Assembly (NCBI GenBank): GCA_032690845.1
Contig: CM064429.1
Span: forward strand, 16,834,569-16,898,568
Direction of reading: 5' to 3'
Origin: Eleusine coracana subsp. coracana
Lineage: Eukaryota > Streptophyta > Magnoliopsida > Poales > Poaceae
Length of the DNA: 64,000 bases
This document shows positions 44,532 to 55,650 of this stretch, piece by piece; position 1 is the first letter of the stretch; every line of letters starts with the position of its first letter. Under the pieces are notes generated by a model that saw nothing but the letters and a program-made list of their open reading frames with translations, ran no database searches and was not told the DNA's origin. The translations under genes and the position numbers were made by a program.

Positions 44532-46080
44532 TGTTGACTTTTGCTAAGCCATATTAATAAATCATTCCCGGCACGGGGCCAGAAACGGTTCACTAATATG
44601 TCCCAGAGTCAAGTAGGTAAAATCCGCAAGCGCACGGAGAATACCGCTGTAGCATTTCACCCGGAAGTATTCAGGGTATCGTATTTGTTTATCCCAAAGG
44701 AAGGTTATGATCAAGAAGCGTTACTAACATATAAGATCATGTTAACAATTAGCAAGGATATCTAACCAAGACAGGCGGGTACATGATAATAACTGGGTAG
44801 TGTGACACACACAGAAGATTCCTACTAAATAAATAAAGTCTAGTGGAGGAAAGACTAGGCTAAGCTACTCCTACTATACATTCCTATACAGTTGCATAGC
44901 CTAAGTAGAATACATACAGACCCACACTCAGGTTCAGCAGTCAATAGTATAGCACTTCAGGCACGGACTTACCCCTGCATCCACAGGCGACTTCCGCCAA
45001 GAGCCTACGCACTAGCCTAGCGGGGAGGATTTCAAAGGACGGACAGGGCTGTCACCACCTGCCGCCTACCTCAACGAACCAGTAGACTAACGAATAATTG
45101 ATGCAAATCAGTCACCCAAGTACCATACTTGCATGACCAAAGAGCACTCTGCCCCTCCGCGATTACTATTAACGAGGCAGAGTTACCGTACGAATACGAT
45201 CACCAAACCCATGCTATACTTTATCAGCTAAAACTAAGCATAGAGACTATAACATATAAACTAGACTATAGTGACGGTATATAACTAGCATGACAATAGT
45301 AGTATAATAAATATAAACTACTATCACACAAGTAGACTATACTATCACATATATGGATCACAATATCAAACAAGAAACTCATGACCCAAGCACAACTATA
45401 TAGAAAATATATATATATTGATAAGAGCAAAGTCTTACAAAAGGGAAAAGATACAAGAGCCATACCAATTCCAAGTGAAGACTTGGGACTAGAGAGCTCT
45501 AGACTCAGCCTAACTCCACTAAAACTCCAAGAACTACTACTAGCAAGAGAGAAATGCTTCTTGTGGTGTGTGTTGAGTGTGAAGGCACACCCTCCTATTT
45601 ATAGCCTCAATAGGTCGGCAAGGGAGCGTAACCGCCACGGAAGGCATCTCAAACCGTCATCAGGAGTCGCGGAGGAGCCAACACGTGGAAGCCCAGGCGG
45701 AGAGGGCGCCCGGCTGGGTCGGCCGACCTGACCAGGTCGGCCGACCTGGGGGTGGCCCCTCCTGGCCTGTGCTTTCTTGAGGAGGCTGGCAGGTGGGTCC
45801 TGAGGTCGGTTCCCGCGGTATTACAGGGAGTTACGTCGGTTAAGAGCTGAAAATGGGCCCTTCAATCCGTGTGACGTCCATGTGGCACTCTCCGATTGGT
45901 CGAAAGTGTGTTTTCTTGCCTTTTGAGGTGTTTCCTTCACATTTCCTCCTGCATGCACAAAGTTCTCCAAGTACAAGTGGAACTATATTATTGTGATAAA
46001 GCATGCGTGTATGAAATGCCAAATTCTCCTTTATTTGAGTATAGTTGACGGTTAAAAATGGTACTTAACAGCCGTCAACA
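44532..46080 (-). repeat. 5' LTR of the Athila-like element
   Basis: It has the same 1549-bp length and ends as 37399-38947. TATA lies at 45596-45603 and the palindrome pair at 45717-45748, all at the constant 7133-base offset. Confidence 0.92.
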
Positions 46081-46487
46081 CATGTCTTGTGAACAAGGTG
46101 CTATCAATGCTTCCAATCTTGAAACCATTTTTGGGAAGGAAGTTCCTCAAGTGTTCATACCATGTCCTTGGTACTTGCTTGAGGTCATAGAGAGCTTTCT
46201 TCAACTTGTATACATGTCTTGGATGTTTGGGGTCCTCAAACTCCGAAGTTTCTTCCACATAGACTTTCTCATTGATCTCTCCATTCAAGAAAGCACTTTT
46301 GACATCCATTTGATAGAGCTTGAAGCCATTGTGTGATGCATAGGCAAGTAAAATCCGAATTGCTTCAAGACGGGCCACAGGGGCAAATGTTTCTTCAAAG
46401 TCAATACCCGTCATTTGAGAATACCATTTGGCCACTAGGCAAGCCTTGTTTTTCATAGTGGCCCCTTTCTCATCTTGTTTGTTCTTG
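46081..46487 (-). pseudogene. Copia reverse transcriptase, central part
   Basis: The minus strand reads KNKACLVAKWYSQMTGIDF, then FEETFAPVARLEAIRILLA, YQMDVKSAFLNGEINEKVYV and KKALYDLKQVPRTWYE. These are the conserved blocks of a copia reverse transcriptase upstream of YVDD, including the first catalytic Asp in MDVKSAFLNG. The block that usually reads GLKQAPRAWY has changed to DLKQVPRTWY. It is bounded on both sides by insertions: gypsy at 46493 and Athila-like at 46080. Confidence 0.88.
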
Positions 46488-46492
46488 AAGAC

Positions 46493-47392
46493 TGATATGA
46501 ACAAGGGTTCCCGATCTTCTGATAGGTTCGGATAATCTTGATTAATCCGGAAACGATACACAAATTGATCCGGCTTTCGAACAACACGTTCTGAACCACG
46601 CAATCATAGCACAACATCTCCTATGGTTATCAACCATCCAAGAATGATTGACCTCGCCAAGAAGGCGTATCCTTTCTTGCAAATCAAGAACACAAGCAAG
46701 AACAAAGAAAAATGCAACCAAATTTGCAAGTATATGGTGAATCTCACAAGTTGGGGTCTCACAAATCGATCAAACGATGAAACTGTTCTTAACAGAATAA
46801 TCTAAGAAAAAATCAAACTCTAATAAAGAGGTGGTGGATGTATATGAGGACCCTAGGGTCATGCAACACCCCCTGGACGCAGCCCTAAGTCGTCTCAACT
46901 CGATACATGACCCAAAGACCGATTACGGTGTCGCAGCACCAGGACAGATTTTGGACGTCAACTTGTTTCGGTGATTTCGAACGGCTTAGGACGAATTTAA
47001 ACATGACACCAGTTGCATTGGAAAGATCTTTTTGTTATCTTTCATGAAATATGTAGAACGTCCAAATCTGAATCTGTATGCGTCATGGGCGTCCTTTTTA
47101 GGGCAGACTGGTCCTAGGCCCTGAAACAGACTCGAAGTCGGTTTTTATTGGGCCTCCACCTTGACTTGGACATCCTTGCTGGTCCATCACATCTCCAATC
47201 ACCGCCCCAGATATCTCATCATCATATCCATGGTTCCTAACAACAATTAATTTATTAGGTAGCAATCTATTCTTAAAACCACATAAACAAAACATTAGAA
47301 ACGATCTCACCTATAAATTCAGGTGTTGCACATGAACTTTCATTTTAGTTGGAGGAGTGTTGTGTGTATCCAAAGGTGTGATGCTCTCATCA
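46493..47392 (-). repeat. 3' LTR of the 4.3-kb gypsy element
   Basis: TGATATGAACAAGGG ... GCTCTCATCA, 900 bp. On the minus strand the purine tract CAAAAGGAGAAGAA directly precedes it. It contains the end of the polymerase frame. No paired palindrome is seen. Confidence 0.88.
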
Positions 47393-47505
47393 TTCTTCTC
47401 CTTTTGAATTAGAGTCGTCCTCGACTCGATCCCATCTCTTTCTCTCAATAGTGGTCTTAAATCTGAAATATGAAATATAGAACTATTCCCAAACTTGGGA
47501 TGCAC
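47098..47505 (-). pseudogene. Gypsy integrase C-terminal tail reaching into the LTR
   Basis: The minus frame from 47505 reads FGNSSIFHISDLRPLL, ESRTTLIQKEKNDESITPL and THNTPPTK, which is the chromovirus-like polymerase end. A frame from 47310 continues with FKNRLLPNKLIVVRNHG and GGGPIKTDFESVSGPRTSLP inside the LTR. It matches the tail at 16820-17199 and the right LTR (50495-50692). The catalytic integrase upstream has been deleted, leaving only this end. Confidence 0.65.
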
Positions 47506-47538
47506 CTCATGTTTATATGTGTTATGAAAATTATCATC

Positions 47539-48261
47539 TCAATGTAAAACAACAATAGAAGGCATGTCATACCCATGAACAACCTCTTTGAAAAATTGGG
47601 CATCAGTATGAACATCATCCTCACTCTTATGATAATTTAGAAAATGTGTGATCATAGAAACACTAGAAAAACTTGACATAGAATGATAATTATTAGTGCA
47701 GTTTTCTATTTGATCATCGAGTTGTACAACACAACGAGGTTTCAATTTTGAACAAATATAAACTTTATGCACCATAAACAAACCTCTATGATCATAGTTT
47801 CCAGCAGCATAGAAAATTTTTCTTGTCGATAAAGACAATTCAGTTTGATAAAAGATTTGCTTCTCCATGGTATTTAGATCACAAAGAACATCAAATTTAA
47901 TATAATCTAAAGTATTTAGAGAAGACAATAATTTTTGTTCATCCCTTTCACATGAAACTAAAATCAAATGTTTAATTTTAACACTAGTCGGTGAATCATA
48001 ATCAAAATCATCAAGCTCATTCATTTGTTGTGGAAAAGGTATAAGTGAAGCATTGGCACACAACTCCTCTTTATCACAAGGATCGGTAGATAAATCAACT
48101 TGTGGCAATGAAAAATCAAGACAAGGTTCCAATACAACAAGATTGTTGGAACAATTCAGCACATTAGGAAAGTTCTTACCTGAAACAATTTGTTCTTTTT
48201 CTTTCACATTATCCTCTTCTTTGTGTAAACGCTGAAAATTATTAGTTGCAACAAGAGGCAA
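47539..48261 (-). CDS. Unidentified frame inside the gypsy element (240 residues)
   Basis: The frame is open for 240 codons, with an acidic N-terminal half (DDFDYDSPTSVKIKHLILVS) and a C-terminal half reading FMVHKVYICSKLKPRCVVQL and EDDVHTDAQFFKEVVHGYD. I recognise no enzyme motif. It lies between the protease and the integrase tail, where reverse transcriptase should be. It may be a spacer protein of non-autonomous relatives or a chance frame in AT-rich DNA. A stop separates it from the tail at 47505. Confidence 0.4.
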   Translation of the reverse strand: MPLVATNNFQRLHKEEDNVKEKEQIVSGKNFPNVLNCSNNLVVLEPCLDFSLPQVDLSTDPCDKEELCANASLIPFPQQMNELDDFDYDSPTSVKIKHLILVSCERDEQKLLSSLNTLDYIKFDVLCDLNTMEKQIFYQTELSLSTRKIFYAAGNYDHRGLFMVHKVYICSKLKPRCVVQLDDQIENCTNNYHSMSSFSSVSMITHFLNYHKSEDDVHTDAQFFKEVVHGYDMPSIVVLH

Positions 48262-48470
48262 GGAAATATGTTCATCCTCTAATAATTTAGATGTTGATGA
48301 AAGTGTTGCAACATTTAAAATAACTCATTCTTTCCTAAATGGTTCATTTTCTTCTCTCAGCCCTTTGTTTATCCTCTTCTAAAATTTCAGCAGCGGTCAT
48401 AGGTTTAAGAGTAACTCTTCTACCATTGTATGTAAATGAGTAGCTATTTGCAATGGTATTATGCAAAGCA

Positions 48471-48833
48471 TTATTTGAAAAAATCCAAGATTTTACTCAA
48501 TAACAAATGACATGCTTGCATAGGTACTATATCAAATTCTGCACTATCCTTATAAGGACCAATAAAAAATTCAATGCGTGCAATTTTATCTACCTTTATC
48601 TTACCACAAGAATTTACCCATTGGATGTAGTATAGACATGGGTGTGGCTGTGTGGTCAAGCCAAGCTTCTCGACCAACTCAAAGCTTGCAATATTGCGAC
48701 TACTTTCTCCATCAATGATGACGCGACAACATCGATCCTTCACAACAAAGTGAGTTTGGAACAAGTTATTCAATTGATTTTGCTCTATCTTCTCCATTTG
48801 AGAAGTAAGCACTCGTTGGGCTACATCACTCAT
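48471..48833 (-). pseudogene. Gypsy protease fragment
   Basis: The minus strand reads CCRVIIDGESSRNIASFELV, then KLGLTTQPHPCLYYIQWVN and FDIVPMQACHLLL. These are the active-site and flap regions of a gypsy retropepsin. Relatives usually have IDGGSC at the active site; here it is IDGES. The frame ends where the reverse transcriptase would begin (ILDFFK). The upstream zinc-knuckle part of gag is not recognisable. Confidence 0.65.
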
Positions 48834-49873
48834 ATTGTTCTCATTAGACGTCGTTCACTCATCACCATGAGTGGTGTAACCTGTCATTGTTACTAGCAAA
48901 CAAGAAATCACACAGGAGTATATTTTCCTATCACTACTATGTGATCACAGTGTAAACTCTCAACAAGCAAATGAAAGCATCTTACCAAGCTCTTACAAAG
49001 TTCTTAACAACAAGGCAAAGAATACCAGAGGGTGTGTGACCCGACGATTGCAAGGGTCAAAACCTGTGCTGTTCAGAAGAATATGTGTATGGAGCATGGA
49101 AGGCAAATTATTTTGTGGCAAGGATTAGCAAAATTTCAATTCAGAAATTGCAAAACTGAATAATAGTCCCAAGCTAGTCTATGTCACCGGCCTAAACTTG
49201 TCTCGGACCTAGTTCAAGCAAGCAAGCAAATGACTCAACAAAGGACGCAAAGGCTGCAAGCAATTCTGAATTTTTATCTTTTCCTTTTTCTACTTTCTGT
49301 TTTTTGTGCGGCTTTTCGTCTTGTGCACTTTTGCCTTTTCTTTTCTTTTCTTTTCTTTTCTTGTGAATCAAAATTGCAGCAAGGAATTAGTGCGAGAAAG
49401 AAAAAGGAGAACAAATTCTAGCACAAGGGAAAATTATGATCTGAATATGATGGACACAAAGATAGATAATATATTGTTCCAAAACTCTCAACGTGTCACT
49501 TGAACAAGCACTTTTCTCTCTTTCTTTTGACACAAAAAATAGAAGGCTAGACATTAAATAAGTATTTAGTGCATACAATTCCAGCAGTACTATTCTCTCA
49601 ACGTGTGCAACAAGCTGATTTTTTTTCTCCTGATTGTCTATAAACAAGGACTTGCACGACTCAAACAAGACCAAAGAACAAGCACTAGACGAGCAACACA
49701 ATGACCTTGTAGGGACTAGTATTCAGACAAGTAAACTAAACTGAAAATTGCAGGGCACAAGGGGATGTAGGACAACGGAAACACGACAAACAAATATTTT
49801 TATAATGCAATTTTCTAAAGTTTAGGACTGAACAAAATAATAGGGATAAGGACAAAACTAATAGTATACCTGA
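48834..49873 (-). other. Gypsy element 5' interior, non-coding
   Basis: About 1 kb between the primer site and the protease where gag should be. Only short frames occur. A (TTTTC)n-like stretch lies near 49337-49363. Gag appears deleted or unrecognisable. Confidence 0.5.
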
Positions 49874-49887
49874 GGCTCTGATTACCA
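49874..49887 (-). other. Primer-binding site (initiator tRNA-Met type)
   Basis: The minus strand reads TGGTAATCAGAGCC two bases inside the LTR end. This is the initiator-Met complement with one extra A. Confidence 0.65.
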
Positions 49888-49889
49888 CT

Positions 49890-50789
49890 TGATGTGAACA
49901 AGGGTTCCTAATCTTCCGATAGGTTCTGATAATCTTGATTAAGGCGGAGGCAATACACAAATCGATCCGGCTTTTGAACAACACGTTCTGAACCCCGCAA
50001 TCATAGCACAACATCTCCTATGGTTATCAACCATCCAAGAACGATTGACCTCGCCAAGAAGGCGTATCCTTTCCTACAAATCAAGAAAACAAGCAAGAAC
50101 AAAGAAGAATGCAACCAAATTTACAAGTATATGATGAATCTCACAAGTTAGGGTCTCACAAACCGATCAAACGGCAAAACTGTTCTTAACAGAATAATCT
50201 AAGCAAAACTCAAACTCTAATAAAGAGGTGGCGGCTGTATATGGGGACACTAGGGTCATGAAACACCCCCTGGATGCATCCCTAAGTTGTCTCAACCTGA
50301 TACATGACCCAAAGACCGATTACGGTGTCACAGCACTAGGATAGATTCTGGACGTCGGCTTGTTTCGGTGATTCCGGACGGCTCAGGACGAATTTGGACA
50401 TGGGACCTGTTGCGTTGGAAAGGCCTTTTTGTTATATTCCAAGAAATATGTAGAACGTCCAAATCTTAGTTTGTATGCGTCATCAGAGTCTGTTTTAGTG
50501 CAGACTGGTCCTAGGCCCCGAAACAGACTCGAAGTCGGTTTTTATTGGGCCTCCACCTTGACTTGGACATCCTTGCTGGCCCATCACATCTCCAATCACC
50601 TCCCCAGATATCTCATCATCATATCCATGGTTCCTAACAATAAATAATTCATTAGGTAGCAATCTATTCTCAAAACCACATAAACAAAACATTAGAAACG
50701 ATCTAATCTATAAATTCATGTGATGCACATGAACTTTCATCTTAGTTGGAGGAGTGTTGTGTGTATCCATAGGTCTGATGCTCTCATCA
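49890..50789 (-). repeat. 5' LTR of the 4.3-kb gypsy element
   Basis: TGATGTGAACAAGGG ... GCTCTCATCA, 900 bp, same length as the left LTR. It contains the polymerase tail frame at 50692-50495 ending GPIKTDFESVSGPRTSLH. Confidence 0.88.
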
Positions 50790-50794
50790 AAGAC

Positions 50795-51427
50795 CCGCTT
50801 GGTGATAACAACATTATGATTCTTGGGCCTCTCAACAATTTTTCACACTTTGCATCTCTTGAAATTGTTCAATTCTTCTTGCATAGCAATTACCCACTTG
50901 TGATCATCCATTGCTTCATCAATAGTTGTGGACTCAATCATAGAGACGAAGGACAAGTTCTTAATTGCAACATTTGCCTTATCAAGAGTTTCTTCACTCA
51001 TATAGTTGGGCTTGTATTGATTTTTCTTTGTACTCACTCCTTGTGATGGACTCCCAATAATCAAGTCACGTGAGTGATCCTTGTTGATGGCTTTGGGTCT
51101 AGGATTATGTTCTTCTTGAGTGAGAGGAGCTCTAGGTGAAGTATCTTGTGCATCATGGATTGCTTGCTCTCTTGAGATATGAGTGTCTTGAATTCTTAGT
51201 AAGGTGGGGGAATCACTCATATGCTTTGTTGTCTTGGAACTAGAGCTTGGTGTGGATGTGGGGGTGTTGTGTGAAGAGCTTGGAGAAGTGGCTCGAGGTG
51301 AAGTATGTGGGGAGGTTTGTGGCTCACTTCTCTCTTGGGTTTCCTCATGGGTAGGTGGATGCACTCTCAATGAATCTTGGGAGGATCTAGTGGGTGTGTT
51401 AATAGCATCTTGGGTTGGTTCTTGCAC
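50795..51427 (-). pseudogene. Copia integrase C-terminal region and start of reverse transcriptase
   Basis: The minus frame is Ser/Thr/Pro-rich (TSPHTSPRATSPSSSHNTP), typical of the linker between copia integrase and reverse transcriptase. It then reads TIDEAMDDHKWVIAMQEELN and NFKR, the conserved entry of reverse transcriptase. A stop follows directly (KCKV end). The domain resumes at 46487 after the 4.3-kb gypsy insertion, whose AAGAC duplication marks the break. Confidence 0.8.
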
Positions 51428-52389
51428 CTAGGAGGATGAGGTTGGTTGAGATGGTGGAGTAGAGGGCTCACCAATATCAACATTGACCTCGTGGGGTAAA
51501 ACCTCGCCCATGGGCATGTTCCTCAAAGCTTCTCTTATTGGCTCATCTCCAATGTTGACTTCATGGAATTCATCTTGTTTTTTAGAACCCTTTGACTCAT
51601 CAAATTGCACATCATAAGATTCCTCCACACATCTTGTGGCTGAGTTGTAAGCCCGATATGCCTTAGAAGTCCCCAAATACCCAACAAGAATGCCTTCATC
51701 AGTTGTGCTCTCAAACTTCTCGGGCTTCCTCCTCTTCTTGAGAATGTAGCAACTGTAGCCAAAGACCCCAAAATAGAAAACATTGGGTTTCCGTCCAACC
51801 AATAGCTCATAGGGTGTCTTCTTCAACAAGCGATGGAGATACACACGGTTTGAAGTGTAGCAAGCCGTGTTAATTGCTTCAGCCCAAAACCTCTCATGAG
51901 TCTCATACTCATCTAGCATAGCACAAGCAAGAGTGATGAGTGTCTTGTTCTTCCCCTCCACTACTCCATTTTGCTTGGGAGTATATGTAGCGGAGAATTC
52001 ATGCTTGATCCCCTTGTTGACACAATATTCCTCCACTGTTGTGTTCTTGAACTCAGTCTCATTGTCACTCCTTATCTTCACAATGCTAACCTTGAATTCA
52101 TTCTTTTCCCTCCTTGCAAACTTTCTGAAGATGTCACTTGCTTGAGACTTGTTGACAAAAAAAAAGTCCAAGTGTATCTTGTGAAGTCATCCACAATCAC
52201 CAAGCAATATAGATTTCCTCCCAGACTCTTGTAATGTGTTGGCCCAAACAAGTCCATGTGCAAGAGCTCTAGAGGACGAGATGTAGACATGAATGAATTG
52301 GTGGGGTGAGATGATGCAACTTGCTTTCCAGCCTGATAAGCACTACACAATTTGTCCTTCTCAAAGGTGACATCCTTGATTTCCTTCAA
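51428..52389 (-). pseudogene. Copia integrase core
   Basis: Two overlapping minus frames give DKLCSAYQAGKQVASSHPT, LELLHMDLFGPTHYKSLGG, VDDFTRYTWTFFL, then IRSDNETEFKN, TYTPKQNGVVEGKNKTLI and RFWAEAINTACYTSNRV. The D, D and E of the catalytic triad lie in LLHMDLFGP, RSDNETEF and NGVVEGKN. The zinc site should read CxxC but here is CSAY, so one cysteine is lost. A frameshift near 52100-52170 splits the core. The enzyme inserts copia cDNA into chromosomes. Confidence 0.88.
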
Positions 52390-52722
52390 CTAGATTCCTC
52401 TTGACCACTTTTTTGAGTTGATTCATTCCAAAATGTGCTAATCTTCTATGCCACAACCATCCGTTAGTTGCCTTGGTGAATAGGCAAGTACTTGGTGGCA
52501 TGTTGCTTGATTTGAAGTCCGTGACATACAAGTTCTCATGTCTCACTCCATGAAATACTAGCCCTTTTTTTGCATTTTTAGTCATTGCACCGTCCTCATC
52601 AAATGTGCACTTGGATCCCATGTCACAAAGCTGACCAATAGACAAGAGGTTGAAATTGAGAGTTTCCACAAGAAAGACCATGGAGAGATGGAGGTCCTCA
52701 ATAATGGCCACCTTGCCGAAGC
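52390..52722 (-). pseudogene. Copia protease end and integrase zinc domain start
   Basis: The minus strand reads GFGKVAIIEDLHLSMVFLVE, NLLSIGQLCDMGSKCTF, then LWHRRLAHFGMNQLKKVVKR, which provides the two histidines of the integrase zinc site. The frame shifts near 52390. Its left neighbour is the integrase core. Its right end is cut at 52722 by the solo LTR, beyond which the protease active site lies at 55651-56303. Confidence 0.85.
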
Positions 52723-52727
52723 CTCTA

Positions 52728-55645
52728 TGTGGCATCCCTGTTTTTTTATAAAAAATTACCTTTACTGCTAGGTGGGACCCATCGGCCCCACTCATCAGCC
52801 ACCGGCACTCAGTGCCGCTTACCGCCCGCACCGATGCAGCACTGGCGCGCGCGCGAGCGTCGGAGGCACCACGAATCCCTGCAGCCGGGACCCGCCACCA
52901 CCGCATTTACCCGGGGAGGGGAATTTACCCCGGCTCTTCTCCCTTCTCCCTCACTTTCTCTCTCGTTCTTCTCTCTCTCACCCAGCTCTCTTCCTCTGTT
53001 TCTTCCGCCGCCGCCGTCCGAGCCGCTCACCACCGCCGACGACCTCCCCAGTCCATCCCACAACTCTAAACCGCCGTATCAAACGCTCCAACAACTCCCC
53101 ATTGCTGCCCAGCGCCATCACTCGCCGTGGACCACGAATTGGCGCCGTGATCTCCTTGGTGAGCTCCCGCAACCCCTCTGACTCTCTCTCAAAATTTGGT
53201 GGCCACAATTTTTCTTAACCAAATTCTTTGCAATGGAAGCTTGCTCCCTTGATCGCGCATCTCCTAAGCTTGATCGCACTTAAGGTTTTCCTTTGGTCGT
53301 GACGATTTTGTAGGAACCGTCGCCGCCATTGTTGTGTTCTGTTTTCGCCGCCTCTCATCGCCTCTGCTACTGGTGCGGATTCATCGCCATCGCCTTCTCC
53401 TGTGTCTTCTCCTCGTTCTGCCGCCCCATTCTTACCTTAGCTAGCCGAGCCGAGCTCGGGAGCAAGCTCGCGCTGGGCCGTGCCCGCGCGATTGGGCTGA
53501 GAGGCTAGGCCGCAAGGTGCGCGCGCGCGAGCCCGAGAGCTCCCTAGAGCTGGGCCGTGCCCCGCCCGGCTGGGCCGCCGAGAGGCTGGGCCGTGGCCAC
53601 GCAGCTGGGCTGGGCTGCTGTGTGACTGGGCCGCTCCCTGGCCCATAAGGCCAAAATCATACACTTCATTGCTAAATCCGGATTTTTAATTTAAAATTAA
53701 TTCCAAAACTTTGAGAATTCATAACTATAGTTTTAGATCTCCTAAAATTATGGGATTAATTTTGCTAGGTTCCAAATAATATTTTCTACCACTTTATGAA
53801 ATAAAAATTTAATACTTAATTTATATGATTTTCAAGCATTTAATTAAGTTTATGAAATATCTTTTAATTTTTAATTAATTTATTTTCTAAGTTAATGTTT
53901 ATTTTGTTAATAATTTTATTTTATGTCTAAATGGGGTAATTAAGGGTCATTAATTTGAATTGAAGCATGTTAAACCCTTTTCATTTATAGACTTAATTAC
54001 TCTTATTTAGAAGGAAATACTTCAGACAAGAGTAATTAAGTTCTTGTCTACTATTTTATCAAACCATCATTTCAAGCATTGCATTTCGCATTTCATGCAT
54101 CGCTAATACTAACATGTGACGTATCGATGAATCGTATAGGGCCCGAGATCGTCGAGCCACCTGTTGAGAGTGGACCAGAGGTGGTGATTGTGGAGGCCGA
54201 CCCCACAACTACATCGTCATATCCGGACGAAACCCAAGGCAAGCCCCGGTGCATCCCACCTATGTTTTTAAATTCTTTCTTTATCACAGTCAGTCGAGTC
54301 ATGTTTGTGCATTAGGTTCCAAGAATTGATTGACACCCACCTGCATCACTACCATATCCTATGATATCCTTATACTATACAGGTACATGTAGCACGATAG
54401 GCGCTATGCTTACGTCGTAGGATTATCGGTAGCACTGCATAGGATGATCTTAAAGCATGGAGGCTTTAAGTTGATTGAGATCTTTGAGAATTCAAATGAA
54501 AATTGATGATGATGATGAGACCGGACGGGCCAGTAGAGGAAAGGGCAAAGACTGGGTCTTGCAAGGTGGTAGCCCTGTCCGTGTCAAATTAGGACCACGT
54601 TGTGGCCTAGGGAGCAAGTATTGAATAGTACCGTCTACATGCTGGTATATGAGACCCAGTAAGTTGATGTACCCTAACTATCTCAGTGGTAGGACATAGC
54701 CAACTTTCTTTTTCTGGCTGTTAGTGAGATTGAAGTCTCACGGGAGGGAAATGGTGGTCGCCCATGGATAACGTCTGGGACGGGTATCTAGTGTGGTCTC
54801 TATATTCCCGGGGGAGTTGGAAACGGATCGATCTCTGGTTGGGGTTAGTGGGAAAAGTTGTCATATATGACCAATGCGGTGCGTATGTGTCGTGTAGTCG
54901 GGTTTTACCTAGCTGGTTGAAATTGGTTCGAATCGTTGTCGCTCGCAGCAATGAGTATTGCATGATCGCTCGTCACAAGGAAGATAATTGAGGGTAATGA
55001 GAAGAGAAGGATTATTTAAATTAATTTAGTTTTTCTTGAATAATTTCATTGCAATAGTTGCAGGATGCAAACCTTAAAATTAATGAACATAAACTTGAGC
55101 TAAAATTTGAAATTAGCTATCCATTTATAAGTGATGTTTTCGCAAGTCTGAGTCAACCCACTAGCCAAAGGCCCATGCATTCTAGGTGTCGGCCTTAGCG
55201 AGCCACGTTGACGGGTCAGTCTTACGGAGTATATTAGATACTCAGAGTTTTGTTTGTATTATTTTACTTATAGATGGTGAGCCAATGTCTTATGGTTGGT
55301 CCGAAGGCATGCCAGACGAAGGGCAACTACCGGAGGGAGGTTCCATTCAGTGGGAACGCATCCCGTCTCTAGAAGAGTAGAAAGCTAGATGTGCCTGTGA
55401 GAGTGAGTTAGTTGAACGTGTTTGGAACAAGGTTTTTGAACAATGTTCAAACTTCTGTTGAGTTTTTAAACTCTTGATGTAATAAATGTTTTTCCGTTGC
55501 AAAACTTTTGTTGGTTTCCAAAACCTGGTTATATTATACCATGATATAAAATATTCAGGCTTGTGTGAATGTATGTGTTGTTGTAACTCGCTTCGTCGAG
55601 TGTTCTCTTGTACTCGATCCTGGTTATCCCGGAGGGGATGTCACA
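52728..55645. repeat. Solo LTR of a gypsy-type element, 2918 bp
   Basis: It begins TGTGGCATCCC and ends GGGATGTCACA, so the ends are short inverted repeats. A perfect CTCTA duplication flanks it (52723-52727 and 55646-55650). No internal element sequence is present, so the element was lost by recombination between its two LTRs. Internal features include a GC-rich block (52780-53650), an AT-rich block (53680-54080) and frames such as 54079-54315 without known domains. It interrupts the copia protease gene. Confidence 0.85.
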
Positions 55646-55650
55646 CTCTA

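Larger units (their letters stand above)
37399..46080 (-). mobile_element. Young Athila-like gypsy element with gag-pro and ORF1 but no pol
   Basis: Two 1549-bp LTRs at exactly 7133 bases' offset flank a 5.6-kb interior. The target duplication CATGT is perfect (37394-37398 and 46081-46085). In minus orientation it has a tRNA-Asp-like primer site, an intact 833-residue gag-protease, an ORF1-like gene and a polypurine tract (AAGCTTGGGGGAGTT). No reverse transcriptase, RNase H or integrase is present, so it is non-autonomous (TR-GAG-like). Every stretch of the two LTRs that I compared is identical, which implies a very recent insertion. Confidence 0.92.
46493..50789 (-). mobile_element. Internally deleted gypsy element, 4.3 kb
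   Basis: Two 900-bp LTRs at a constant offset of 3397 bases, a perfect AAGAC target duplication (46488-46492 and 50790-50794), an initiator-Met-type primer site and a polypurine tract define it. The 2.5-kb interior keeps a protease, an unidentified frame and the integrase C-terminal tail, but no reverse transcriptase, RNase H or integrase core. The LTRs differ at roughly one base in 12-15, so it is older than the Athila-like neighbour. Its family is the same as the gypsy 3' end at 15760-17807. Confidence 0.9.

Noticed and set aside
50720..51046. A plus-strand 108-residue frame at the right edge of the gypsy element
   Set aside because: It crosses the boundary between the gypsy LTR and copia integrase/reverse transcriptase and is antisense to both.
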